From Paludibacterium sp. B53371 (GTDB lineage Bacteria > Pseudomonadota > Gammaproteobacteria > Burkholderiales > Chromobacteriaceae), in contig NZ_CP069163.1 of assembly GCF_018802765.1 (NCBI RefSeq), positions 2,738,311-2,802,310 of the forward strand: a stretch of DNA of 64,000 bases, in the 5' to 3' direction. Of this stretch, positions 26,157 through 36,090 are shown in pieces. The notes below the pieces were generated by a model. It ran no database searches. It was given only the letters and a program-made list of their open reading frames with translations, and was not told the origin of the DNA. Positions within the stretch are counted from its first letter, which is position 1; every line of letters begins with the position of its first letter. The position numbers and the translations under genes were made by a program.

Positions 26157-28934
26157 ATGCACGTGTTTTCTCCCAGACACAACAGAATGTGCGCCCTCAC
26201 CCTGCTCTGCCTGCCGGCATTGGGCTGGAGCCATGCCATGCCGACGGCCATCGCCGAAGACCAGACCTGGCGTTTGTGGCCGGATGGCGTGGTGTATTAC
26301 GAATTGATCGAGCAGGCCTCACACAGTGATCCGGCCCAGAGCGAGACACGGCGCCCGCTGGATGCGGCCGCACGGCAGGTTTTGTTGGAGGCGATGCAAC
26401 ACATTCGTCAGCGCACGGCAGAGGCCGTGGTGTTCGTGCCCTCCACCGATCATCCGCAGCGCGTCCGGATGTCACTGATGCCCGACCACCCGGATCAGCA
26501 TCTTTGCGGCATCGCCAGTGTGGGCTATCACAGCCATGCCACGCTGCAGCTGACCGATCGAAGCGATTGCAAAACACGTGCCGTTGCGCTGCATGAGCTG
26601 ATGCATACGCTGGGTTTCCTGCATGAAAACCAGCGCTTTCAGGCCATCATGGATCACGAGCGGCGCCCTTGGGCACGAGGCTTTTATGCCGATACCCGCG
26701 AGCAGGTCGATCATGACTCGATCACCTACAACGATGGCGTGCAGGGAGAACGACTGGACCAGCAACGTCAACCGCACGACATCCTGCTGGTGAGACTGCG
26801 CCACGGCAGCGACGCCACGGGACGATGGTTTCAGGAGCTGTCGACTCAGGATGTGGCCAGCATCCGCCAGTACTATCGTCCCGAGCAGACACTGGCCGGC
26901 CAATTGGCACGGGCCGCACGCGAGCGACCGGATCTGACATTTCAACGTTTGTCGATCGAGCAGGGACAATGTCTGCAAACAGGCGCCATTCCAGGCAACC
27001 AGACCGTTGGGCAGCACCGCTGGCGCGAGCTGTTCGTGGCACGCTGCGATGAACTGTCACCCGGGCAACGCTGGGCCTTCGACCGCCACGGTGCCCTGCA
27101 CAGCCTGCCTTATCCTGATCACTGTGTGATGCGGCTGGCGGAAACGGCGCACGATGCGCGCGCCGGCAGCCATGCCGCGCTGGTACGTCGCCGCCCGGGA
27201 GAACCGGCCCAGCAGTGGCAGCAGCGCTCAGGTCAACTGGTCTCGCAGGCGCAGCCACATTTGAGCCTGCAATTTGATCCACAGCGACGCAATGTACTGG
27301 TCTGGGGGCAGGACGAGCGACTCAGGTCGCAGTGGCAAGCGCTGGCAGTGACGACGCCGGGAGCCAGACCGGTGGTGGCGGCCCAAGCCGCCGCCTTCGA
27401 CCCCTGGCAATTCACGCTGAACCGCCAGCCGCACCTTGGCGAATCGGTTCTGCGCCTGCGTCAGGGGGAGTACTGCCTCGGCAGCGCTGCCGGTGCGACA
27501 TCTACGACGATCCCGCTGAGCATGCAACGCTGCGACACTCGTCGCAGCCTGCAGTGGCAACTGATCCGGGGGCGTCTTGGTAACGTCGCGCATCCTGGCT
27601 GGTGCCTGGACAGCAGCGGAGAACCGGCCAGACCGAGCGCCATGCCGGTTCTGCAGCCTTGTCGCGAGGGCCGACGACCACAGCGCTGGACCATACAGAG
27701 CATCACAGGCAGTGCGCAGCAGGTCCTCAGCACCAGCTTCAATGCCCTGCTGAGCGAGGACCTGCACCTGCTGGCCACCTCGCCAGACAGACAGCTGTTT
27801 TTTGTCCGCCCGCGCGCGCCGGGTCTGCGCAGCGGCTGGCAAATCGAGCCCTTCGGTCAGCAGCCCGCACCGGCACCACGTGCAACAGAGCCCGGCACCA
27901 CACCGCACTCCCTGCCTGACGCCGCCGGACGGATGATTCCTCTGCTTGGCGGTGCCAGTGCGCGACAAACGGCCAAGCAGTGCCTGCAAATTCTGGCGGG
28001 ACGCCCGCCCGGTTTTGACCCGCAGGAACGCGGGGTCGGCATCGCAGACTGTGACCCGGGCAAGCCGCTCCAGCGCTGGTCATTACTCGATAACGGTCAG
28101 TTGCGCAGCCCTGCCCTGCCCGGGCTGTGTCTGGGCAGAAACCGTGCCCGGCTTGGCCAGGAACGACACCACAGCTACCTGCAACGAGGGTTTCGCCTGA
28201 CCGGTTACGCCGCCATGCAGCCCTGCCAGGATCAGGCGCCGGATCAGCAATGGCACTGGCGCACCCCGCGCTACGGGCATCTGGGTGGTGGAGAGGCCGG
28301 TGCGCAACTGACCCTGCGCGACAGTCCTGATTTGTCGCTGATCGTCGATGGCAAGGCGCAGGGGCCGCAGCTGCGGATTGGACAGGCGGATGTGGCAGAC
28401 CTGTTTCAATTTTACCGCTGGCAACCGACCCGGGCCCCGATCGCCATGCCCAATGCCCTGGGCGGGATACGGGCACTGGAATGGGCCTCTCCCGGGCAAC
28501 GCTGGGGACAGGATGCGCCGGGATACCGCGGACAAGGGTTCAATATGGCTGGCGCCCGACCATTCAGGCCATTGCGCTGGCATGACAGTCAGCAGTGTCT
28601 GAGCGTGCGGGCCGAGGGCGTCTGGCGTGTGGTGCTGGCCACCTGCCAGCCCGGGGCCAGTGAGCAACGCTGGCGCATTGACGGACAATACCGGCTGATC
28701 AATGAGCGCCATGCGCAGCAATGCCTGCTGCGTCAGGGTAATCAGGTCCTGCTGGGTGACTGCCGGGATAAGCAGGCCCTGCGGCACTGGTTCCATAACG
28801 ACAGTCATCAGCTGGACAGCCTGGACCAGGCGCCGTTGCGCTTGCGTCGCAGTGCACAAGGCGAGGTCGTGCTGGACCCGCAGGGTTACTCGGGATTTGC
28901 CGCGCGCTGGTACTGGCAAGACAGCACGCGCTAA
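26157..28934 (+). CDS. Secreted astacin-like metalloprotease with ricin-type lectin repeats
   Basis: 925 residues from the ATG at 26157, which has AAGGAG 10 nt upstream. The N-terminal signal peptide includes MCALTLLCLPALGWSHA. The protease domain (about residues 35-245) contains the full astacin zinc signature HELMHTLGFLHENQR near residue 146. The usual Met-turn (SxMxY) reads SITY, so the methionine is missing. From about residue 250 to the end there are many Q-x-W motifs (QRWAF, QQWQQ, LQWQL, QRWTI, QRWSL, QQWHW, QRWRI) with paired cysteines, consistent with several ricin-B beta-trefoil lectin domains. Likely an exported, carbohydrate-binding toxin or digestive enzyme. Its stop overlaps the convergent transporter stop. 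Confidence 0.85.
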   Translation: MHVFSPRHNRMCALTLLCLPALGWSHAMPTAIAEDQTWRLWPDGVVYYELIEQASHSDPAQSETRRPLDAAARQVLLEAMQHIRQRTAEAVVFVPSTDHPQRVRMSLMPDHPDQHLCGIASVGYHSHATLQLTDRSDCKTRAVALHELMHTLGFLHENQRFQAIMDHERRPWARGFYADTREQVDHDSITYNDGVQGERLDQQRQPHDILLVRLRHGSDATGRWFQELSTQDVASIRQYYRPEQTLAGQLARAARERPDLTFQRLSIEQGQCLQTGAIPGNQTVGQHRWRELFVARCDELSPGQRWAFDRHGALHSLPYPDHCVMRLAETAHDARAGSHAALVRRRPGEPAQQWQQRSGQLVSQAQPHLSLQFDPQRRNVLVWGQDERLRSQWQALAVTTPGARPVVAAQAAAFDPWQFTLNRQPHLGESVLRLRQGEYCLGSAAGATSTTIPLSMQRCDTRRSLQWQLIRGRLGNVAHPGWCLDSSGEPARPSAMPVLQPCREGRRPQRWTIQSITGSAQQVLSTSFNALLSEDLHLLATSPDRQLFFVRPRAPGLRSGWQIEPFGQQPAPAPRATEPGTTPHSLPDAAGRMIPLLGGASARQTAKQCLQILAGRPPGFDPQERGVGIADCDPGKPLQRWSLLDNGQLRSPALPGLCLGRNRARLGQERHHSYLQRGFRLTGYAAMQPCQDQAPDQQWHWRTPRYGHLGGGEAGAQLTLRDSPDLSLIVDGKAQGPQLRIGQADVADLFQFYRWQPTRAPIAMPNALGGIRALEWASPGQRWGQDAPGYRGQGFNMAGARPFRPLRWHDSQQCLSVRAEGVWRVVLATCQPGASEQRWRIDGQYRLINERHAQQCLLRQGNQVLLGDCRDKQALRHWFHNDSHQLDSLDQAPLRLRRSAQGEVVLDPQGYSGFAARWYWQDSTR

Positions 28935-29791
28935 CGTCGCTGGCCGATGAGCACCCCCAGCAGCACCAGGGCACAAGCCAGCATCTGCGGCAGGCTGAGG
29001 GTCTCTCCCAGGACAATCCAGGCACTGAGCACGGTCATGACCGGGATCAGGTTGTTGAAGGAGGCGGCGACCGTCACGGGCACCCGGGTCACCGCCCAGA
29101 TATGCAGGCCATAGGCACCCAGGGTCACCCCGGCGCCCAGATAGAGGATCAGCAGGCAGGCGCCGAGCGGGTAATGCTGCGGCAGCTGCACGCCGGGCAA
29201 CAACATGCCGGCGCCGAACCACAGACAGCCCATCAGGGCGGGCATGCCGGTCATGACCAGCGGCGAGTAGCGGTCCGACAGTTTTTTGACAATCAGTACG
29301 AAGGCCGCCGAGCAGCACATGGCGGCCAGCTCCAGCAGGTTGCCCAGCCAGGGGTCGGGCGCATGTTCGTCCGGATGGCTGCCCAGCGTCAGCCAGATGA
29401 TGCCGGCACAGGACAGACACAAGCCCAGCCATTTGTGCAAAGACACTTTCTCGCGCAGGAACAGCATGGCGCCCAGGGCCACCAGAAACGGCATGGCGCT
29501 GGTGATCATGCCGGCCTGGGAGGCACTGGTGTACTGCAGCGCCCGCGCTTCGAACAGGAAATACAGACAGGGTTCGATCAGCCCCATGGCCAGCAGCCAC
29601 TTCCAGTCCCCCGCCCGGTAGTCGAAACGCACGCCGCCGCGCCACCAGACCAGCAGGCCCAGACACAGCGAGGCCACCAGCATGCGGGCAAACAGCACCA
29701 CCATGGGATCAAAGACAGCAAACACCAGCTTGAGCACGACAAAGGTACTCGACCACAGGAACATGGCGGTCAGAATGGCAACATACGGCAC
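28931..29791 (-). CDS. DMT-superfamily (EamA) transporter
   Basis: 286 residues with about ten membrane helices in two EamA repeats (AILTAMFLWSSTFVVLK, then LLELAAMCCSAAFVLIVKK). Characteristic second-half segment PVTVAASFNNLIPVMTVLSAWIVLGE. Export of metabolites or amino acids is typical; the substrate is not predictable. The GTG at 29791, with AGGG upstream, gives the usual EamA length; the open frame extends to 29911 but that part crosses toward the ppsA terminator and lacks a ribosome site. Confidence 0.83.
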   Translation of the reverse strand: MPYVAILTAMFLWSSTFVVLKLVFAVFDPMVVLFARMLVASLCLGLLVWWRGGVRFDYRAGDWKWLLAMGLIEPCLYFLFEARALQYTSASQAGMITSAMPFLVALGAMLFLREKVSLHKWLGLCLSCAGIIWLTLGSHPDEHAPDPWLGNLLELAAMCCSAAFVLIVKKLSDRYSPLVMTGMPALMGCLWFGAGMLLPGVQLPQHYPLGACLLILYLGAGVTLGAYGLHIWAVTRVPVTVAASFNNLIPVMTVLSAWIVLGETLSLPQMLACALVLLGVLIGQRR

Positions 29792-29907
29792 GGCAATCCC
29801 TAATTCATATTTGATTATTTTGTCTGCATATTGTCGCCTGCCAGGCCGCCTGCTGTCGAATGAGACAACTCGGAAAATTGCCCCCCATGGCGCGCGGCCT
29901 GCGACAA

Positions 29908-29935
29908 ACAAAGAAAAACCGCCCGGAGGCGGTTT
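29908..29935 (-). terminator. Rho-independent terminator after ppsA
   Basis: On the minus strand AAACCGCC pairs with GGCGGTTT around TCCG, followed by TTCTTT. Lies 21 nt after the ppsA stop and before the DMT transporter gene. Confidence 0.88.
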
Positions 29936-29956
29936 GTCCTTGCCAGGCCAAAGGCC

Positions 29957-32344
29957 TTACTGATTCAGTTCCTTGGCCAGGTAGAGCCAGGTTTCTACCA
30001 CGGTGTCCGGGTTGAGCGAGACCGTTTCGATCCCCTCTTCCACCAGCCACTTGGCGAAATCCGGATGGTCCGACGGGCCCTGGCCGCAAATACCGATGTA
30101 TTTGTCCAGCTTGCGGCAAGCCGAGATCGCCATCGACAGCATGGCCTTCACCGCTTCGTTACGCTCGTCGAAGGTCGAGGCGATCGGGCCGCCGGAGTCG
30201 CGGTCCACCCCCAGGGTCAGCTGGGTCATGTCATTGGAGCCGATGGAGAAGCCATCGAAATGCTGCAGGAACTTCTCGGCCAGAACGGCATTGGTCGGCA
30301 GCTCGCACATCATGATCAGGCGCAGGCCATTTTCACCGCGCTTCAGGCCATTGTGGGCCAGCAGCTCGACCACCTTCTCGGCTTCCGCCAGGGTACGCAC
30401 GAAGGGGATCATGACCTCGACGTTAGTCAGGCCCATCTCGTCGCGTACCTTCTTCATGGCACGGCATTCGAGGTCGAAGCAGTCGCGGAAGGATTCGGAC
30501 ACATAACGCGCCGCGCCGCGGAAACCGATCATCGGGTTTTCTTCGTGCGGTTCGTAGGCCTGGCCGCCGATCAGGTTGGCGTACTCGTTGGACTTGAAGT
30601 CCGACATGCGCACGATGACCTTTTTCGGATAGAAGGCAGCGGCCAGCGTGGCGATGCCTTCGGCCAGCTTGTCGACATAGAAGTCGACCGGGCTGGCGTA
30701 GCCGGCGATGCGTTCGCGGATCACGGCCTTCAGCTCATCCGATTGCTGGTCGAATGCAAGCAGTGCCTTGGGGTGGATGCCGATCTGACGGTTGATGACG
30801 AACTCCAGACGAGCCAGACCCACGCCTTCGTTCGGCAGCTGGGCAAAGTCAAAGGCCAGTTCCGGGTTGCCGACGTTCATCATGATCTTGACCGGGCTCT
30901 TGGGCATCTTGTCCAGCGCCAGATCGATCACCTCGATGTCCAGCAGGCCATCGTAGATGTTGCCGGTATCGCCTTCCGAGCAGGACACGGTCACCTGCAT
31001 GCCGTCCGACAGCACATCGGTGGCATCGCCGCAGCCGACAACGGCCGGAATGCCCAGTTCGCGTGCAATGATGGCCGCGTGGCAGGTACGGCCGCCACGG
31101 TTGGTGACGATGGCCGCAGCACGCTTCATGACCGGTTCCCAGTCCGGGTCGGTCATGTCGGTCACCAGCACGTCGCCCGGCTTGACGCGATCCATTTCGG
31201 CTGCGCTCTTGATCAGGCGCACCACGCCCTGGCCGACCTTCTGGCCGATGGCACGGCCTTCACACAGGATCTTCGACTTGTTCTTCAGGCGGTAGCGGCG
31301 CAGGGTCTCGACACGGTTTTCCTGCGACTTCACGGTTTCCGGACGAGCCTGCAGGATGTACAGCTTGCCGTCGATCCCGTCACGGCCCCACTCGATGTCC
31401 ATCGGGCGACCGTAGTGTTTTTCGATGATCAGGGCATAGTGCGCCAGCTCGCTGACTTCGGCATCGCTGATGGAGAAGCTCAGACGGTCCTTGTCTTCCA
31501 CGTCGACGGTACGCACCGAACGGCCAGCCTGCGAGGCGTCGGTAAACTCCATCTTGATCAGCTTGGAGCCGCGGTTCTTGCGCAGGATGGCCGGACGACC
31601 TGCCTTGAGGGTCGGCTTGTGCACATAGAATTCGTCCGGGTTCACAGCACCCTGGACCACGGTTTCGCCCAGGCCATAGGAGGCGGTGATGAACACCACG
31701 TCTTCGAAGCCGGATTCAGTGTCGATGGTGAACATCACACCGGCGGCGCCACAGTCCGAGCGCACCATGCGCTGGATGCCGGCCGACAGGGCGACCACGT
31801 CGTGGGCAAAGCCCTTGTGCACGCGGTAGGAAATGGCGCGGTCATTGTACAAAGAGGCGAACACATGCTTGATCGCCTCTTTGACATTGTCCAGCCCGCG
31901 GATATTCAGGAAGGTTTCCTGCTGACCGGCGAATGACGCGTCCGGCAGGTCTTCGGCGGTCGCGGAGGAACGGACGGCGACCGAGATGTCGCTGTTGCCG
32001 GCATCGGCGACCATTTTGTCCCAGGCAGTCTTGATGTCTTGCTCAAGCTTGGCCGGGAAGGGGGTATCGATGATCCACTGGCGAATTTCCTTGCCGACAC
32101 GCGCCAGTTCGGTCACGTCTTCGATATCCAGCTTGGCCAGCGCCTGATTGATGCGGTCTGCCAGGCCGTTGTGCTGCAGGAAATCACGGTAGGCTTCGGC
32201 GGTGGTTGCAAAACCGCCCGGAACACGGACGCCGGAATGGGCCAGCTGACTGATCATTTCCCCCAGGGAGGCGTTCTTGCCGCCCACCTGCTCGACATCG
32301 GTCATCCGCAGATGCTCGAACCAGATCACGTAATTCTCTGCCAT
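29957..32344 (-). CDS. ppsA: Phosphoenolpyruvate synthase
   Basis: 795 residues. Converts pyruvate and ATP to PEP, AMP and phosphate in gluconeogenesis. The N-terminal ATP-grasp domain has [10 protein letters not shown] and [12 protein letters not shown]. The swivelling phosphohistidine domain has [21 protein letters not shown] with the catalytic His. The C-terminal PEP/pyruvate barrel has GSNDMTQL and GICGQ. Start at 32344 follows AGGAAATGAAGTG; the open frame extends further but without homology. Divergent from its own regulator ppsR. Confidence 0.96.
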   Translation of the reverse strand: MAENYVIWFEHLRMTDVEQVGGKNASLGEMISQLAHSGVRVPGGFATTAEAYRDFLQHNGLADRINQALAKLDIEDVTELARVGKEIRQWIIDTPFPAKLEQDIKTAWDKMVADAGNSDISVAVRSSATAEDLPDASFAGQQETFLNIRGLDNVKEAIKHVFASLYNDRAISYRVHKGFAHDVVALSAGIQRMVRSDCGAAGVMFTIDTESGFEDVVFITASYGLGETVVQGAVNPDEFYVHKPTLKAGRPAILRKNRGSKLIKMEFTDASQAGRSVRTVDVEDKDRLSFSISDAEVSELAHYALIIEKHYGRPMDIEWGRDGIDGKLYILQARPETVKSQENRVETLRRYRLKNKSKILCEGRAIGQKVGQGVVRLIKSAAEMDRVKPGDVLVTDMTDPDWEPVMKRAAAIVTNRGGRTCHAAIIARELGIPAVVGCGDATDVLSDGMQVTVSCSEGDTGNIYDGLLDIEVIDLALDKMPKSPVKIMMNVGNPELAFDFAQLPNEGVGLARLEFVINRQIGIHPKALLAFDQQSDELKAVIRERIAGYASPVDFYVDKLAEGIATLAAAFYPKKVIVRMSDFKSNEYANLIGGQAYEPHEENPMIGFRGAARYVSESFRDCFDLECRAMKKVRDEMGLTNVEVMIPFVRTLAEAEKVVELLAHNGLKRGENGLRLIMMCELPTNAVLAEKFLQHFDGFSIGSNDMTQLTLGVDRDSGGPIASTFDERNEAVKAMLSMAISACRKLDKYIGICGQGPSDHPDFAKWLVEEGIETVSLNPDTVVETWLYLAKELNQ

Positions 32345-32642
32345 CACTTCATTTCCTGTTTTGGATTGGAACGGTAGAAGCCGAGATTCTATCCGAATAA
32401 CCCTGGCTTTGCGTAGTGCATTTTGCATCGCACAATCCTGATATACCGGGCTTTCTGGCGCATTTCCGACAATTCCACCTGCATAATGTTGACGTAAAAA
32501 TATCTTCACATAAAGTTAATGTAGTCTTCAAACTACAAGGGGCGCGGGTTCACCCCTGAGAAAACCTGCATGACAACCCGAGCGTCATGACAACAACGCG
32601 GTATACTTGAATTCCGGATTTATCGTGCAAACAGGTGCATCC
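32345..32642. other. ppsA-ppsR divergent intergenic region
   Basis: About 300 bp that must hold both promoters. It is more AT-rich than its surroundings (for example around 32495-32540). A small inverted repeat GTAGT/ACTAC sits at 32521-32535. I could not fit a convincing -35/-10 pair or a known regulator site on either strand. Confidence 0.4.
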
Positions 32643-33464
32643 ATGCCACACCAACGTTCCGCCTTTTTCATTTCCGACCGTACCGGCATCACGGCCGAGT
32701 CGCTGGGGCAGACGCTGCTGACCCAGTTCGACACGCTGGAATTCCATCGCGAGACGGTTCCGTTCATCGACACCGTGGAGAAGGCGCAGGCGCTGGCAGC
32801 ACGTATCCGCGAGCGGGCGCAGATCGATCATCACAAGCCACTGGTGTTCACCAGTATCGTCAACCCGGAGATCCGCCGGGTGCTGAAGATCGACAATGCG
32901 CTGGTGATCGACTTCTTCGAGACCTTCATCAGCGAGCTGGAAGCCGAACTCGGTCAGAACGCCTCGCTCACCATGGGCAAGGCGCACGGCATGGTGAGCG
33001 AAGAGAAGTACGACCACCGTATTGAAGCGGTGAACTTCTCGCTCAACCATGACGACGGCGTCAAACTGAAGGATCTGGCCGAGGCCGACGTGATCCTGGT
33101 TGGCGTATCGCGCTCGGGCAAAACCCCGACCTGTCTGTACCTTGCCCTGCAGTACGGCATCAAGGCCGCCAACTATCCGCTGACACCGGAAGACCTGGAC
33201 ACCACCTCGCTGCCGAAGATCCTGCTGCCCTATCGCAGCAAGCTGTTCGGACTGACCATCGACCCTGCCCGGCTGCACCATATCCGCTCCGAACGGCGCC
33301 CGGATTCGCGCTACGCCAGCCTGGACAACTGCCGCTTTGAGGTCAACGAGGCCGAATCGATGTTCCGCCAGCATGCCGTGCCCTTCATCAGCACCACGCA
33401 CAAATCCATCGAGGAAATTGCCTCTACCATCATGCACAAGGCCACGCTAGAGAGACATTTCTGA
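32643..33464 (+). CDS. ppsR: PEP synthase regulatory protein PpsR (kinase/pyrophosphorylase)
   Basis: 273-residue DUF299 protein that inactivates PEP synthase by ADP-dependent phosphorylation and reactivates it by Pi-dependent dephosphorylation. [19 protein letters not shown] at the start and the P-loop [15 protein letters not shown] are family signatures, as is GIKAANYPL. The start at 32643 lacks a strong Shine-Dalgarno but matches family length. Its target gene ppsA is divergent and adjacent. Confidence 0.94.
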   Translation: MPHQRSAFFISDRTGITAESLGQTLLTQFDTLEFHRETVPFIDTVEKAQALAARIRERAQIDHHKPLVFTSIVNPEIRRVLKIDNALVIDFFETFISELEAELGQNASLTMGKAHGMVSEEKYDHRIEAVNFSLNHDDGVKLKDLAEADVILVGVSRSGKTPTCLYLALQYGIKAANYPLTPEDLDTTSLPKILLPYRSKLFGLTIDPARLHHIRSERRPDSRYASLDNCRFEVNEAESMFRQHAVPFISTTHKSIEEIASTIMHKATLERHF

Positions 33465-33478
33465 AAACATTGGGTCCC

Positions 33479-33507
33479 TTGACGGAAAGCGGGCAACGTG
33501 GTCTGAT
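33479..33507 (+). promoter_or_regulatory. Possible promoter of the trpS leader
   Basis: TTGACG and TCTGAT separated by exactly 17 nt. Start would fall near 33514, immediately at the leader ATG, so the leader may be leaderless or the real start may lie further upstream. Confidence 0.4.
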
Positions 33508-33514
33508 AGCCCGC

Positions 33515-33565
33515 ATGACGAATTCAAGCACACGCCTCTCCAACTGGTGGTGGCGCCACAACTAG
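33515..33565 (+). CDS. trpS leader peptide with three tandem Trp codons
   Basis: A 16-codon open frame, MTNSSTRLSNWWWRHN, ending in TAG. Three consecutive TGG codons (residues 11-13) lie where a Trp leader peptide would stall a ribosome starved of charged tRNA-Trp. The codons abut the first arm of mutually exclusive hairpins and a terminator with TTTTTT, and the next gene encodes tryptophanyl-tRNA synthetase. No Shine-Dalgarno is obvious before the ATG. By chance three adjacent Trp codons in so short a frame are very unlikely. Confidence 0.78.
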   Translation: MTNSSTRLSNWWWRHN

Positions 33566-33628
33566 GCGCCCGGGAGAGTCGTACCCCAAACACCCGGAGG
33601 CAGCCGGCCAGGCGACCCCGGGTTTTTT
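33552..33628 (+). promoter_or_regulatory. Transcription attenuator in the trpS leader
   Basis: Arms in order: GGCGCC at 33552-33557 (touching the last Trp codon) can pair with GGCGCC at 33565-33570. CCGGG at 33570-33574 can instead pair with CCCGG at 33593-33597 (antiterminator). ACCCGG at 33592-33597 can pair with CCGGGT at 33618-33623, immediately before a T6 run (terminator). Stalling at the Trp codons would cover the first arm, free the second to form the antiterminator and allow trpS transcription. This is the classical trp-type logic. Pairings were found by eye. Confidence 0.7.
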
Positions 33629-33679
33629 GTTTCCGGGCTTCACCGGCCGCCTCCAGAAATCTGAAAACGGAGATTGCGG

Positions 33680-34711
33680 ATGGAAACACAGGAAAACAAA
33701 CCGGTTACGGCCTCGGACATTATTCTGACCGGTGACCGGACCACTGGCCCGCTGCACCTGGGCCACTATGTCGGCTCGCTGAAAAACCGTGTGGTGTTGC
33801 AGGAGGTCTGCCCGCAGTTCCTGCTGCTGGCCGATGCCCAGGCCCTGACCGACAACATGGGCAATTACGTCAAGGTGCGCGACAACGTGCTGCAGGTGGC
33901 GCTGGACTATCTGGCTGCCGGCATCGATCCGGCCAAGAGCACCATCTTCATCCAGAGCCTGGTGCCGGAACTGTCCGAGTTGTCTTCCTACTACCTCAAC
34001 CTGGTGACCGTGGCACGGCTGGAACGCAACCCGACCATCAAGGACGAGATCAAGCTGCGCGGTTTCGAGCGCGACATCCCTGCCGGCTTCCTCACCTATC
34101 CGGCAGCGCAAGCGGCCGACATCACCGCCTTCAAGGCCACCGTGGTGCCGGTTGGTGCCGACCAGATCCCGATGATCGAACAGACCAATGAAATCGTACG
34201 TCGCTTCAACAACAGCGTGAATGACGAGATCCTGGTCGAATGCCGTGCCCTGGTGCCGGAAAACGGTGCACGTCTGCCGGGTATCGACGGCAAGGCCAAA
34301 ATGTCCAAGTCGCTGGGCAATGCCCTGCCGCTGTCGGCCTCGGAAGACGAAATCCGCCAGGCCGTGAAGATGATGTTCACCGACCCGAATCACCTGCGCG
34401 TGGCCGACCCGGGTCAGGTGGAGGGCAATGTGGTCTTCACCTACCTGGATGTGTTCGATCCGGATACCGCTGCGGTGGAAGAGCTGAAAGCGCATTACCG
34501 CCGTGGCGGCCTGGGCGATATGGTGATCAAGCGTCGTCTGGAGGAAATCCTGCAGGCCCTGCTGGCGCCGATCCGTGCTCGCCGCGAAGAGTTCGCCCGT
34601 GATCCGGCGCAGGTCATGGCCATGCTGAAGGAAGGCACCAACAAGGCGCGCGAAGCGGCAGGCCGCACCCTGTCTGAAGTCAAGGGCGCCATGGGCATCA
34701 ACTACTTCTGA
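33680..34711 (+). CDS. trpS: Tryptophanyl-tRNA synthetase
   Basis: 343 residues. Class I synthetase charging tRNA-Trp. The HIGH-like motif is in [12 protein letters not shown] and the KMSKS loop in [11 protein letters not shown]. The ATG at 33680 has GGAG 7 nt upstream; a TTG two codons earlier is less likely. Expression appears to be controlled by the attenuator leader just upstream, which would raise synthetase when charged tRNA-Trp is scarce. Confidence 0.95.
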   Translation: METQENKPVTASDIILTGDRTTGPLHLGHYVGSLKNRVVLQEVCPQFLLLADAQALTDNMGNYVKVRDNVLQVALDYLAAGIDPAKSTIFIQSLVPELSELSSYYLNLVTVARLERNPTIKDEIKLRGFERDIPAGFLTYPAAQAADITAFKATVVPVGADQIPMIEQTNEIVRRFNNSVNDEILVECRALVPENGARLPGIDGKAKMSKSLGNALPLSASEDEIRQAVKMMFTDPNHLRVADPGQVEGNVVFTYLDVFDPDTAAVEELKAHYRRGGLGDMVIKRRLEEILQALLAPIRARREEFARDPAQVMAMLKEGTNKAREAAGRTLSEVKGAMGINYF

Positions 34712-34731
34712 GCCTGCCTGCACGATCCCCG

Positions 34732-34763
34732 GCCGGAGCACCGCGCGTGCTCCGGCTTTTTTT
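34732..34763 (+). terminator. Rho-independent terminator after trpS
   Basis: Stem GCCGGAGCAC / GTGCTCCGGC with a 5-nt loop and T7 tail, 20 nt after the trpS stop. Confidence 0.93.
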
Positions 34764-34772
34764 GCGCCTTAC

Positions 34773-35999
34773 TCAGGCGCGCGACACTTCGGCATAGCGT
34801 GCATCGTCAAACTCCCCCTCGCTTTTGGCCACCAGCACCGCCGCCAGCGCATCACCCGAGATATTGGTCGAGGTATTGATCATGTCGATGATGCGGTCAA
34901 CGGCCGCGACGATGGCAATCACCTCCAGCGGCAGGCCCACGCTGCTGAGCACCAGACTCATGACCACCAGACCGGTTCCCGGCACACCGGCCGCGCCCAT
35001 GGCGCCCAGCGTGGTGGTGAGTACCACCATCAGTTTCTGTAGCAGAGACAGCTCGACCCCGGCTGCATTGGCGGCAAAGATCGCCACCGCCCCGAGATAG
35101 GTGGCCAGCCCGTTCATGTTGATGGTGGAGCCCAGCGGCAGAACGAAGGCCGAAATGGTCTGGCGCACGCCGAGCCGGTTGGCGGTATCCAGCGTCATCG
35201 GCAACGCGGCGTTGGAGCTGCAGGTGGAAAAGGCGAACAACTGCACTGGCAGCATCTTGTTCATGAAGGGCAGCGGGTTGAGGCCGGCCAGGCGCAACAG
35301 ACCGCCATAGACCACGGTCAGCACCAGCAGGCAGGACAGATAGAGCGTGCCGACCAGCGATGCCAGCTGACTGAGCATACCCAGGCCGTTATTGGCTGTC
35401 ACCCAGGCCATGAGGGCGAACACCCCGAGCGGGGCAAGGCGCAGCAGCATGCTGATCAGGCGAAAGATCACCTGGTTGAGGGCATCGAAGAAATGCGTCA
35501 CCGGCCGGGCCGCCTCGCCGCAGAGATTGATCGCAAGACCGAACAGCAGGGAAAACAGCATCACCGGCAGGACCTGGCCCTGTGCCATGGCCTGCACCGG
35601 GTTGGTCGGCATCAGGCTGGACCAGTCCATCGCCATGTCCTGTACCACCGACTGGTGCGCATAGTGCAAACCCTTGCCGATCGCGAAGGTCTCGGCCAGC
35701 ACCATCGACAGGATGGCCGAGAGCATCATGGTCAGGGCATAGATCAGCAGGGTCTTGACGGCGATGCGACGCATGCGCGACAGATCGTTGAGCGCGGTGA
35801 CCGCACAGACCAGCGAGACGAAGATCACCGGCATGACCATCATGCGGATCAGGGCGACAAACAGATCACCGAGCGGCTTGAGCCATTGAGCCTGCTGGCC
35901 GAGCAGCAGACCGGCGAGCACGCCGGACACCATCGACAGCAGAATCACCAGCCAGGGCGGAAGTGATTTTCGAGCAAAAATTGCCACGTGTTTTCCCAT
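34773..35999 (-). CDS. Dicarboxylate/amino acid:cation symporter (DAACS, SLC1-like)
   Basis: 408 residues with eight membrane helices and two re-entrant hairpins. Landmarks are the serine-rich hairpin FSTCSSNAALP, the NMNGLATY motif of helix 7 (usually NMDGT or NMNGT), and GVPGTGLVVM of the second hairpin. The substrate could be C4-dicarboxylate, glutamate/aspartate or serine/threonine; sequence alone does not decide. No clear ribosome site before the ATG at 35999. The 91 bp upstream are strikingly AT-rich and probably contain its promoter. Confidence 0.88.
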   Translation of the reverse strand: MGKHVAIFARKSLPPWLVILLSMVSGVLAGLLLGQQAQWLKPLGDLFVALIRMMVMPVIFVSLVCAVTALNDLSRMRRIAVKTLLIYALTMMLSAILSMVLAETFAIGKGLHYAHQSVVQDMAMDWSSLMPTNPVQAMAQGQVLPVMLFSLLFGLAINLCGEAARPVTHFFDALNQVIFRLISMLLRLAPLGVFALMAWVTANNGLGMLSQLASLVGTLYLSCLLVLTVVYGGLLRLAGLNPLPFMNKMLPVQLFAFSTCSSNAALPMTLDTANRLGVRQTISAFVLPLGSTINMNGLATYLGAVAIFAANAAGVELSLLQKLMVVLTTTLGAMGAAGVPGTGLVVMSLVLSSVGLPLEVIAIVAAVDRIIDMINTSTNISGDALAAVLVAKSEGEFDDARYAEVSRA

Positions 36000-36090
36000 A
36001 TCGAGTTCAGAAAAACGCCCAGTCTCGACTGCGAATTTTTACACGTCAAATCGATGATTATTAAATGTTTTTTTGGATATTATTTTGGCA

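Noticed and set aside
36000-36090. AT-rich stretch between the symporter and MBL genes
   Set aside because: Probably holds the symporter promoter, but I could not place boxes and saw no hairpin for the MBL operon end.
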